DNA from: Hedera helix
Lineage: Eukaryota > Streptophyta > Magnoliopsida > Apiales > Araliaceae
Length of the DNA stretch: 64,000 nt
Direction: 5' to 3'
NCBI GenBank assembly: GCA_947179155.2
Contig: OX359265.1
Span: 3,829,501-3,893,500 of the forward strand
Positions 50,301-60,655 of the stretch are shown one piece after another. The number at the start of each line of letters is the position of its first letter. Position 1 is the first letter of the stretch. The translations under genes were made by a program, and so were the position numbers. Under the pieces are notes generated by a model. It was not told the origin of the DNA. It worked only from the letters and a program-made list of their open reading frames with translations, and did not search any database.

Positions 50301-50968
50301 AAATTTAAGGCAATATGCAAATATTTGTTTACGCTAGCTAGATAACCTGGATAAATGATAGCTTGTTGGTTGTTAATGCAGTCTGTAATTGACAAAGAGA
50401 ACAACTTCAAACAGCCAGGAGAGAGATACCGGTCTTTTTCGCCAGACAGGTATGCATGCCTTTAATCTATAAATGTTAGTTCACATGAAGGAATGATATT
50501 TCCGGCACACACATTTGACAACTCCAGTGCAAAAGTACATTTCTTAAAAAAGATGTACAATTGTGTACTACAATATTTGCACTGGAATGAAAAAACATGC
50601 ACCGGAAATATCAGCTCCCTTTTCATAATAAAATAACTTATGGTGTATTGGTTTTGTTAATTAATTGTTCCAGGCAAGAGCGATTTATCAATCGGGTGGT
50701 TACTGGTTTATCAGATCCGCGTATTACCTATGAGATCCGCAGCATATGGGTCTCATACTGGAGTCAGGTAAATCTGATTCCAACCCTTTTCAATTAGTTT
50801 TTGTCGCACGAATGAGTTATAATAAAGATTAGCGAGAACAATTAGGTGAAGAGTAGGTAGCATTGAAAGCAATCTGATACTAGTGTGGGAATGTTGTGGT
50901 CCATGCAGGCGGACAAGTCTCTTGGTCAGAAAATAGCGTCTCGGCTCAACGTGAAGCCAAGCATTTGA
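43378..50968 (+). CDS. CAT: Catalase, upstream tandem copy, 8 exons, diverged
   Basis: Haem enzyme that splits H2O2 to water and oxygen in peroxisomes. Exons: 43378-43392, 44847-44943, 48315-48592, 49170-49946, 50082-50171, 50382-50449, 50674-50767, 50909-50968; 1479 nt, 492 aa, the normal plant length. Distal His65 lies in FTRERIPERVVHARG, Asn138 in LVGNN, and the haem-ligand Tyr (about 348) in RIFAYGDTQRHRLGPNY; all are present. It departs from its neighbour and from common CAT1/CAT2 types at many places (KMYTRE, HMDGSGVHTF, HHNNHQEGSMNFLHRDEE). The C-terminus is QKIASRLNVKPSI, so the usual internal QKL peroxisome signal reads QKI (480-482). Exon lengths equal those of the copy at 52071, showing tandem duplication. 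Intron 2 is 3.4 kb and carries a SINE and a hairpin; intron 1 carries the 60-bp inverted repeat. It is probably functional but may differ in expression or kinetics. Confidence 0.95.
44289..44516. repeat. (TA)n runs bracketing the intron 1 hairpin
   Basis: TA runs lie at about 44289-44321 and 44500-44516 on either side of the inverted repeat. The hairpin appears to sit inside a once-continuous TA tract, which hides any TA target duplication. Confidence 0.7.
44345..44485. repeat. Perfect 60-bp inverted repeat with 21-base loop
   Basis: The left arm 44345-44404 and right arm 44426-44485 are exact reverse complements; the loop is 44405-44425. Within the left half a nested palindrome CTATGGCGACGG / CCGTCGCCATAG (44381-44410) lies around TTCGAC. 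GACGGTTCG / CGAACCGTC words resemble subterminal repeats of CACTA-like or related MITEs. It lies in intron 1 of the first catalase and would be transcribed as a long stem. The open frame across it (44136-44456, minus) is not a gene. Confidence 0.93.
45908..46031. mobile_element. AT-rich foldback element in catalase intron 2
   Basis: Two arms of about 58 bp (TACTTGTTATATATAATATT outward, and its inverse ending ATAACAAGTA) with a few mismatches and a loop of about eight bases. It is AT-only apart from the ends. Confidence 0.75.
47245..47480 (+). mobile_element. tRNA-derived SINE in catalase intron 2
   Basis: A GC-rich island of about 210 bp ends in a 23-A tail (about 47455-47477). GGTTCGAGTCC at 47294-47304 fits the RNA polymerase III B box; a convincing A box was not found. 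It lies in the same orientation as the gene. The start and target duplication are not resolved. The lack of a full tRNA structure and the poly(A) tail argue for a SINE rather than a tRNA gene. Confidence 0.75.
50494..50612. mobile_element. Foldback MITE in catalase intron 6
   Basis: About 119 bp. Outer ends GATATTTCCGG / CCGGAAATATC; inner matches TCCAGTGCAAA and TTTGCACTGGA, AAAGTACA and TGTACTAC. Short non-autonomous element, class unknown. Confidence 0.75.
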
Positions 50969-51039
50969 ACGTGATGCATGCCGAGAGAGAGAGAGAGAGA
51001 TACTTACGCTGTGCTAAAAACCAGAAAGAGTAGTTTAAG

Positions 51040-51081
<42 letters not shown>

Positions 51082-52070
51082 ATGGCACTCCGTTATAACT
51101 GTCATGATGTTATATATACTTCTACTTGGCAAAACTAGATGCTGTTCTGAACTTCAATAAGTAGTACAGTTTATCTGAACTGTGCTTGTCCGAGTGATTT
51201 TTATTACCAAACTTGTATTTATATCCGTCTTTCTTGCGACTTGTACACTTTGATACTGTTGTGGACTTAATAATATATGTACATTAATGTGTGCATTTTA
51301 ATTTATTTATTTGCTTACTTACGAGTCGTCCATTTTAAAGAGAGGGCCCTCCCTCCCTAGTACAAATTAAAGTAGTGGTTGTGGAATTTGGAGCAGTTTA
51401 ATTATTATTCATTCTACTAATAAAATCGCCGAATGACGTTTATCCCACGATTAATTTACTAAATATTTGCTCTCGGCGATGCGGGGATCTTTCTTATCTA
51501 CGTTATTTTGTCTCGTTATGTTCGCCACAATCCCTTGTAATCTCCGCGGGGTCTTTTGTTTTTCTTTTTTAACGTGTTAAATGTGATTCATAACTACGGT
51601 TCTACTAATATGGGTCAACAATTTTAACATTAACAGCCCAATTAATAGCAGTCCAATGTGGACGGACTGGACTGGACTATTAATATTGGTAGTAGGGAAT
51701 AAATATCTTTAACTTTATATTAAATATGGTTAAATATTTTCCTGAGGCCTAAGAGAGAAAAATAAGGAAAGTAGTGGTTGTCTATATAACCAATCAATAT
51801 CGTATGGCCTGAGGCCCAAGAGAGAAAAATAAGGAAAGTAGTGGTTGTCTATAATGGTTGTCTATAACCAATCAATATCGTATGGCGAGGTTTCGATTAG
51901 GTAACCGATTATCTCTCCACCCAAACAAATAAATTGATATGATGAAACAACATCAATTGTAAATAAGAAGAAGAAGAAGAAGAAGAAGAATTGGTTGCTA
52001 GACTGTTAATTAGCCACGCATCAATATTCTCTCTCATCAAACAATCGCTCTGTCTGAGCTTCATCCTTCC
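50969..52070 (+). promoter_or_regulatory. Spacer between the catalases: 3' UTR and second promoter
   Basis: 1102 bases. The left part is the 3' UTR of the first copy, with (GA)n at 50984-51000 and (TA)n at 51043-51079. A duplicated segment of 67 and 79 bp lies at 51741-51807 and 51808-51886, each copy carrying AACCAATCAAT, so two CCAAT boxes sit at 51790-51794 and 51868-51872 (281 and 199-203 bases before the ATG). (GAA)n lies at 51967-51990 in the presumed leader. No clear TATA box was chosen. Confidence 0.6.
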
Positions 52071-55000
52071 ATGGATCCATACAAGGTGATTCTTTTATCT
52101 CCCTAACTTTTTCAAAAGTAATTCCTGCTCATAATTTTGATGATTATTCATAACGTTTTCTTCTGTTTAATTTGTCTCGGTTTTTGATTTCTCTAATTTT
52201 GTGATTTTTTAAAATAATTTTATTGAGCCATGGATCTCGAGTTTTGTTCATCAGTTTCACAAGTTTTCTCAATGTTTTCCACATGTTTTGAGGAAATAAG
52301 GGAATTGAAAATCACAGATTGTTGAATCAATTTTATTCGATGCGAATTTTTGGCCTCCAAATGGTCAAATAAGATACTTATTAAATCTGTTGATTTCCAG
52401 ATTGAGTCCAAGTTTTGATTTATAGATGATCTAATACCTTATTTTCATTTATTTTATTCAATTTTCCACTTTCAAGTTTAATAACCTAATCATTAATACC
52501 TTTTCTAATATATATATATATATACACACACGTAAACTGCTCCGTGCTATTATTTATTTGTTCTTTGTGCTGCAGCACCGCCCTTCAAGTGCTTTCAATT
52601 CCCCTTACTGGACAACAAATTCAGGTGCTCCAGTTTGGAACAATAACTCATCTTTAACCGTGGGCACTGGAGGTATCGTTTGTTGCAAAGTCTTTATTAG
52701 AAGTTGATAACAAGGATTTCTAAATAGTTAGTACTTTTTTTTTAGTTATATGCTATTAGTGGCTTTTTGTATTCAAGGCGGGGGGATATCTTATTATATC
52801 GTGTTTGCTGTTTTCTTTTTGTGAATCATCTTATTATTGTTAGTAATTGTTAGTTAAGCAGGATCGAGAAGTGATGGATGTTGGTATTCACATCTTGGCT
52901 GTCCTTATAATTCATAATATACGCGGTAAAAAGGTTCATGTTTGGATTATAATTTTACCATTTGATGAACATGACAAAAGTGAGTAGCTAATTTGTGCTG
53001 ATTTAGTTTGACGGAACATGATATTGGAAGATTTTTATCCTTATAGTGGTATGGCTGTGCAAAGCTTTTCTAATTCGTTGATAGTTAGTTTTTATTATTT
53101 ATTTATTTGTGTTTGTAATTGAGTGGTTTCATCTAGCTTAGATGCCTCACATTGTTTTCTCTAGTTTACATATGTCGAATTTGCATGCTTGCCTTTAGGA
53201 TGTAGTTATGTGCAATATGAATAGATTAACGACTTGCATGAATATTGAAATTAGCATATGGCTTCATTCCTGGGTATCAAATATCTTTACCTTAGGAGTT
53301 TACCTCTTTTGGTCCATGGTGATTGTTCGTTAAAACGAGTATCTTGGAAGGAGATCTTACTGTGGGGTTTTGTACTTTATTCTTCCTTCTCCTATTGTCT
53401 TTGTAGTATGCCTTTTGTTTTAGTTAAACTACCATTCAAATATGTTTGTGAAACTTGAAAGTAGCATCACAGACAGGAAACAATTTACTCTTAAACAATT
53501 GGTAGAAATTTACATTCTTAAATGGTATACAAGATGCTTCTTATTTGCTTCTGCCTCCTATGATATCTAATTATTAAATGTATAGACCCCTGACGCCAGA
53601 TCATAATTACCGGCTGAAATTGCTTTATATCACATAATGATGCACTCATATTTTACTCATTTCAGTGCCTAAGAGTAGAATTGTTTGCATAAACTATGTT
53701 TAAAGCATGTGGGTCCAGTTATATGACCTCATTTTCTGTTTGACAGGCCCAATCCTCCTCGAGGATTATCAGTTGGTGGAGAAAATTGCTAATTTTGATA
53801 GGGAGCGGATCCCTGAACGAGTTGTCCATGCAAGGGGTGCTAGTGCCAAGGGCTTCTTTGAGGTCACCCATGATATTACTCAATTTACATGTGCTGATTT
53901 TCTTCGGGCCCCTGGTGTCCAGACACCTGTAATTGTCCGCTTCTCCACTGTTATCCATGAGCGTGGAAGCCCTGAGACCCTCAGGGACCCCCGGGGTTTT
54001 GCAGTGAAATTCTACACCAGAGAGGTGAGAGTGATAAAATTCTTTCATTGTCTTGAAGTACTTTGGACATTGGACAACAGTGCTCCATTATGATGCCAAA
54101 CTCTGATACTTTTGACTGGACTTCTGTTTTTTCTGTGATAATGCATTGAGCTGCAAGATCTCACCTTTTTCATCTCTGATGACGTATTTTTGGGTCACTG
54201 ATTAGTAGTCGTAGAAATAATCACTGATTGTCTGTTTATTTTCCCTTGGAATTAGTGCCCTTTTGAAGTTCATTCTTTCTTGTTCATATTTGTGATATTT
54301 TTTGTGTATTCAGGGTAACTTTGATCTGGTGGGAAACAATTTCCCTGTCTTCTTTGTGCGTGATGGAATGAAATTCCCAGACATGGTACATGCTCTTAAA
54401 CCCAATCCGAAGTCTCACATTCAAGAGAACTGGAGAATCATGGACTTCTTCTCCCACCATCCAGAGAGTTTGCACATGTTCACCTTTCTCTTTGATGACC
54501 TGGGTGTTCCACAAGATTACAGGCACATGGATGGCTTTGGCGTTAACACTTACACTCTTATTAACAAGGCTGGGAAAGCACACTATGTGAAGTTTCATTG
54601 GAAAACTACTTGCGGAGTCAAGTGTTTGTTAGAGGAAGAAGCCATCAAGGTTGGAGGTTCTAATCACAGCCATGCTACCCAAGATCTCTATGACTCAATT
54701 GCGGCCGGCAATTATCCTGAGTGGAAGCTTTTTATCCAGATCATAGACCCTGATCACGAGGACAGATTTGACTTTGACCCACTTGATGTAACCAAGACCT
54801 GGCCTGAGGACATATTGCCCCTGCAGCCAGTGGGCCGCTTGGTGTTGAATAAGAATATTGATAACTTCTTTGCAGAAAATGAACAGCTTGCATTCTGCCC
54901 TGCTATTATCGTTCCTGGTGTGTACTATTCAGATGATAAGCTTCTTCAGTCTCGGATATTCTCATATGCTGATACTCAGAGGCATCGTCTTGGACCAAAC

Positions 55001-55942
55001 TATCTGCAGCTTCCAGCTAATGCTCCTAAGAGCGATCATCACAACAATCACCATGAAGGCTTAATGAATTTTATGCACAGGGATGAGGAGGTCTGTACTT
55101 CCCTTACTCGTCTCTTTTTTGAGTAGTTCAGATTTTGAATTTCTAATGATCTCTTTCTTCCTAGATAGTTGCCTTTGATAATATTAATCATGTTTGTGTT
55201 CTCTATATTAATCACACAAATGCACTGTTCCAGGTCAATTACTTCCCTTCTAGGTTTGATACAGTGCGCCATGCTGAGAAGCATCCCCTTCCTCCTCCTG
55301 TGTTGACGGGAGGGCGCATTAGAGTGAGTTTGTAATGTTATCATTCCTTTATTCATGTTGTTGTTAAATGGCCTAGAACTTCGAAAAAGGTTGAGTTGAT
55401 AAATCAACACTTAGAGATTTATGGAACTTTGTTTGAAAAAGTATTAGATATCTGTGTCACTTAACAAAAAAAACTTGCAGCAAATATTTATTAAGATATT
55501 CTGGATACATGATAGCTTGTTGGTTAATGCAGGCCATGATTGAGAAAGAGAACAACTTCGAGCAGCCAGGAGAGAGATACCGATCTTTTTCCCCAGACAG
55601 GTACGAATGCCTTGTGCTTCCAAAATGGTATGTTGTTTTCATAACACATTAACTTTTTTAATCTTGTTATTTTTTCAGGCAAGGGCGATTTATTAGTCGA
55701 TTGGTTGATGCTTTATCCGATCCGCGTGTTACCCACGAGATCCGCAGCATATGGATCTCATACTGTTCTCAGGTTTGATTCCTTGCCTTTTCAAGAGTTT
55801 CACGAATTATAATGAAGATTAGCGGAGACAAGTTAGCGAGTCTAATATTAAATTGATTTTAATTTCGTTGTTTGTGCTGCAGGCTGACAAGTCTCTTGGT
55901 CAGAAGGTAGCATCTCGCTTCAATGTGAAGCCAAGCATTTGA
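52071..55942 (+). CDS. CAT: Catalase, downstream tandem copy, 8 exons
   Basis: Peroxisomal haem catalase. Exons: 52071-52085, 52576-52672, 53747-54024, 54314-55090, 55234-55323, 55533-55600, 55679-55772, 55883-55942; total 1479 nt and 492 aa, each exon exactly as long as its counterpart in the upstream copy. FDRERIPERVVHARG carries distal His65, LVGNN carries Asn138, and RIFSYADTQRHRLGPNY carries the haem-ligand Tyr (about 348). The body (HMDGFGVNTYTLINKAGKAH, NIDNFFAENEQLAFCPA) reads like mainstream dicot CAT1/CAT2 proteins, so this copy looks the more conserved. Unusual points are PKSDHHNNHHEGL in place of the common PKCAHHNNHHEGF, YCSQ for YWSQ, and QKV at 480-482 instead of the internal QKL targeting signal. 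Introns are short and free of obvious transposons. It is probably a functional enzyme with its own promoter. Confidence 0.96.
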
Positions 55943-58359
55943 AGTTGATGCCGATAGATACTTTGTGCCGAGTGAGAAAGCATTTGAAGTTGATGCCGAT
56001 AGTTATTTTGAGTGACTTGTATTATCTTGTCCTATTTTGTTTTTGGTTCTGTAAAGTGTGGCTTTATGCTTGATTCGTTTGAATAAATGAGCTGCGCCAT
56101 AATAAAAATGGATTTGTTCTGGTTAGTCTCATCACTCGGCAGGAATATGATATTGAATTCTGGCCTCTGAAACATATTAAATTGCTAAATGTCTAAAAAA
56201 TGGAGCTAAAGAACTGTTGCTTTTGAATTTTGAAGGGCCATAAGGATTAGGAAATGGTAACTCCTTTATTAAACAAGAATAAGTATAGGAGTCGTATTTG
56301 AATGTGGGATCCGAATGTTTTTCACTCGGACAGTACTATATTTATAATTTATTTTTTAATAATTAAAATTTATATAATATTTTATATTAGTGTCCCTACT
56401 TATTCTTTCCACTCGCAGCCGTTCACCAGAGTTACCAAGAGTTCTGCCACGTAGGAACCAAATATATATGGAATAATGGAGGACTGTTTGTTTTCGGGCA
56501 GGGGACATGACTTTGAGAGAGCTACTAGTATACTAAAAATTACTATATTTTACTACTAAAGATTTTCCATTGGAGTAATGAAGTAACTAATGTTAAATCT
56601 CCACCCCCCTCTGGATTATTCTCCACCTCCCTCATCAATCAATCAAATACATACTAGCGACTAGGAAGGGTTCTCCCTTTTGGAGTAGGCCCTCCCTCCC
56701 TCAAATAGCTTAAATATACTTTTAACTTTAAAGTTTTTTTTTATTTTTTACACTTTAAATTTTAATATTTTAATTTTAAGATAATAAATTTTAATGACTC
56801 TATATTTATGTAAATAAATCTTTTGAGTATTAAATTAAGTATTTTTTTTATCAGAATAATTCATGTGACTTAAAATAATTTCTTACTTCCAAAAGTCTTC
56901 TGTCAATCTAAAAAATTAAGTCTTTTAATGGTATATATTATTTATATTAACTTCTATTTTTTTTCTTCATGACACACTAAACATGTGTTTATATTTTTTT
57001 TGTGCTTCTAAGAATATTTTACAGTGAAATTATCCATAAGGCTCATTCAGTTAAATTATTACTCGTCGGTAGTCAAAAAATTTAATTTATAAAAAATTTA
57101 ATACATTAAAATTCAACATCTTAAAGTTGAAACATTAAAATTTAATTAGTAAAAAATAAAAACTTCGAAGGTATATATGATTCCCTCGCTAATTTCAGAC
57201 GCATCAAATTTGTTTCAGCTCAACCACTCTGCCACCACCCGAATTTTAGATTAGTTTTGCCTCCATCATCAGATCTGCACTGTTAGGATTCAAATCTAAT
57301 TCTCTATTACTCTCAGATCTAGGATTCAATTTATTTTTGTTCTTTATTACAAAGTCATGTCGGCCATTTCCTCTCTTTGTTGGGAATTTTGTCTCTGCAT
57401 TTGTGACAGTTAGTCTATCTTGGATTTTATTTTTGGATAGAATAAATAATTAATTATTTAATTCTACCATATATGTAATCAGGATCTTTTATCGAAAAAG
57501 AATTTTTTTCGATGTATTTTTATAGAATTTATCAAAAAAAATAAAAATAGTAACCAATGTTGCTGTGTCTACGTAGATATTTTTAATCACCACTTAATAA
57601 TTAATTAATATAATGATAAAATAACAAAAATATCATTGATAAGTTAATTGTTTTACAGAGTCGGCACCAACTAAGTTTTAAGAGTTGATTGGTAAAATAG
57701 CTTGCGAGTTTAAATTCAATCTTAAAATAACAAAATAATAATAATAATAAAATAGTGTATGCATATAATGAACCTCCTCTAAGCCTAAGGTGTAATAAAA
57801 GACTTATTTTTATTAAATATTTTGTTAAAATATTATCAATTATACAGATCTATATAGCTCACAATAAATAAATTAAGATATAAAATCATAAAATATATAA
57901 TTTTTCAACAATATATCACTAGTAGTGTATTTATTTTTCACAAGGATGACTTGCTGACGTTTGAGTAATCAAAACTATATGAATAATAAGTGAAGTATCT
58001 CTTTTCAATTAAAAACAAAAGAAAGAAAAGCAAAACTGAACATCTTACGTTTCTTTATTAAAGACTATCACGGGGCATACACGATTACACGTTACGTGCG
58101 AAAATTATATGAGATAAAATAAAAAATGTATAAAATTTAAAGAATTAAATGAAAAAATATAAAAAATTTAATAAAAAAACTAAAATAGTAATATTACAAA
58201 AACAGTAAGGGCAGAAGAGTAAAAAAATAATTTGATCCAACTTTACGAAAATCTCCGTAAAGGCCCTATATAATATAGATAGATAAAATCCTTAACGCCA
58301 ATATAGCTTACGGTAACGGATCTACATTGCCTTTTAATATATTTTTATTGACTCAATTG

Positions 58360-58413
<54 letters not shown>

Positions 58414-58965
58414 GATGTAAATTTTTAAACCATTTTTTATATTATTATTTTTTATTGAGAAAAATATTTTTAAGTAAATTTCATACAAAGCTCAATTTCT
58501 ATAAAATAAAAATAAAAAAAGTTAAATAAGACTCGTATTAGTACAATAAAATTGCTTTATCAATATTTGTGACCAAATACAGTTCAGTTTAATTGAGAAA
58601 TAGAATAATGAACTTGGTAAAGCCTTTCAATATTATATCACCATGAAAGAGTGTGTGATCATTAGCAAGAACAAAGGATCGAGTTAGTTAATTCGTAATG
58701 AGATTAGAGATGAAGTGTCTTAATAAATGACACATTGTACGTATATTTTTTCCTTATTTATTTTTTTCTCAATGTTGATCTCTTAGGAAAATTATAATTA
58801 ATGGAAGCCATACGTTTTTCGAAAACTAAGGAATATTTGATTTTAATTTTGAACATTATGACTAATTTTAATTCATTGAAGGAAAACCCTACATAGTCAT
58901 GATCATTATGAAAATTAATTAGTGAATTGTGTTTTTGTATTGTCTTATCCAATTGAATAGGCTAA
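55943..58965. other. Downstream of the catalases, no gene
   Basis: The 3' UTR of the second catalase (a 26-base word GCATTTGAAGTTGATGCCGA plus TAG... is repeated at about 55936 and 55980), then AT-rich DNA. (TA)n lies at about 58362-58410. Near 58290 the minus strand reads TATCTATCTATATTATATAG, resembling a Helitron 5' end; no matching 3' end was seen. No further exons recognised. Confidence 0.5.
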
Positions 58966-59264
58966 TGCTACGTTTGAATTAAGAAAATGGAATGAAAGTA
59001 AGAATGTAATGAAAAATAGTGTATTAAATAATTATTATGGATGATAAACCATTCAAGTGGAATAAAAATTCATTACATCCCTTTGATTTTTATTCCATGT
59101 GAGATGTGGTGTAATAAAATTCATTCCAATGGAATTGATATGTATGATAATTTTACCATCTTATTACACCACTCACTTCCACCAATAATCAAATATATAC
59201 TTAAAATACCTTAAAATCGTTTCATTCCTTCCTCCATTCCATTCCTTCAATCCAAACGTAACAT
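58966..59264. mobile_element. Foldback MITE with ACGTTTGRATT ends
   Basis: The left end reads GCTACGTTTGAATTAAG and the right end, inverted, TTACGTTTGGATTGAAGG. GGAATGGAATG-like words recur in both arms. About 300 bp, no coding capacity. Confidence 0.7.
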
Positions 59265-59527
59265 AAGTTCTTTAGACATTGTGGACTACACACGTCCAAG
59301 TCATGCCTCATGAACACCAGCTTGAACACCAGCTGCATCATGACCATTAGTCGAACCAGAACCCGATTCATTAGGGTCATAAGTATAAGTCTCTGTCGGA
59401 TCCCTACTCAACTAATGAATGAAAAATGACGATCGATCCATCTGACGAGTGACTCTGTCTTTTTTATTTGTAAATTGGTCCTCGAACCCGACTACGAGCT
59501 CGAAAAGTCAGGGCACCACCCATCAGA

Positions 59528-59935
59528 ATGTCTAAGACTTCTACACCAGACCCCACTCCCATTTTTTGGGACGAATTTGAAGGCTTAAAGAAACAAATTG
59601 CCGAGATGGCTTATCTGCTAAAGGAGCAATACAAGTTGAACTAAGATACTAGATCTAATGCTCAGCCTACAGCCTCTACACAGGGAGGAAACCAAATCCC
59701 TGCCAAGGTCAACGACACACAGATTCCTGCTCCGATATTTCTATTCTGTAGTTAGACAACCAAAGATATTGCTAGTAAAGCTCAAACAAAGACGATAATT
59801 AATGTTCCCGAGGATGAATATACCGGGAAAATTCGAAAGAAGATGAGAAAAATGGAAGAAGTCATCCACTCTATGAAAGGGGTAATACATAAGTCAAACA
59901 CACACAAAGCTACAATTTATAGGACAACGTCTTAA
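59528..59935 (+). pseudogene. Decayed gag-like retrotransposon fragment
   Basis: One frame reads as a hydrophilic protein interrupted by stops at 59642-59644 and 59753-59755, ending at 59933-59935. It starts MSKTSTPDPTPIFWDEFEGL and ends with the charged segment KKMRKMEEVIHSMKG, a style seen just ahead of the gag core in plant Ty3/gypsy (Tat-like) elements. The GC-richer 59280-59520 in front may be its untranslated leader. No protease, reverse transcriptase or LTR follows. The assignment rests on sequence style and is only moderately sure. Confidence 0.5.
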
Positions 59936-60269
59936 CTTTTTTACAACACTTTCAATAATAAAGATACACTGCTAGAACTAACTAAACTAAACTAACTCAC
60001 GAAATTGTTAAGAATATCCAGCTCATATATGTTCATTTGAAATCACATATTGACCCAAAAGGTTAACCTATTGGGTCTATGGTTCATTAGAGTATATATG
60101 TTCTCAATTTTTCTACTTATATTTCGATGTGGAATTTTACCATCACGCGGTATCTCAACAATCTCTATCTTAACGCGCGATCTCTTCATTCACATCAACA
60201 TCATGCTCTCCTTTGAATTTTAACCATACTATTTTTAAGTATTAGCTCATCACACTTCTAGTTGACGAG

Positions 60270-60655
60270 CCACCCTCTTCAATATCTCTTGTTTGATTTA
60301 TCAAAAGCTTTTTGTCAAGCCCATAAAGTCTCTCTATCTAACTCTTACTTGAACCCCCAAGAGTCTCATTTGTTTGATCCATCAAGAGCCTTTGTTAGGC
60401 GTACTCTCAATATCTCTTGTTTAATTCACACCAAGAGCATTTACTTAAGTGATCAAGTCTCTCTGTTTGATGAGGCTTATCCCTTAATATGTTTTGTTTG
60501 ATCCACCAAGAGTCTCCCCGAGAAGAGTTTACCACTTGTTCAAATAGTACATAATCTACCAAGCATCCATAATTTATTGAGTATGATGAGCCTCATCTCT
60601 CAATATATCTTATTTGATCCACCAAGAGTCTTTCCTAGAAGAGAAAGAAAGGGTC
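60270..60655. repeat. Degenerate repeat with TTTGATCCACCAAGAGTCT motif
   Basis: At least five diverged copies of a unit centred on CTCTTGTTTGATCCACCAAG with AGTCT lie near 60284, 60368, 60413, 60494 and 60608; GATGAGGCTTATC and GATGAGCCTCATC mark two later units. A short frame at 60262-60501 crosses it but has no recognisable domain. Confidence 0.7.
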
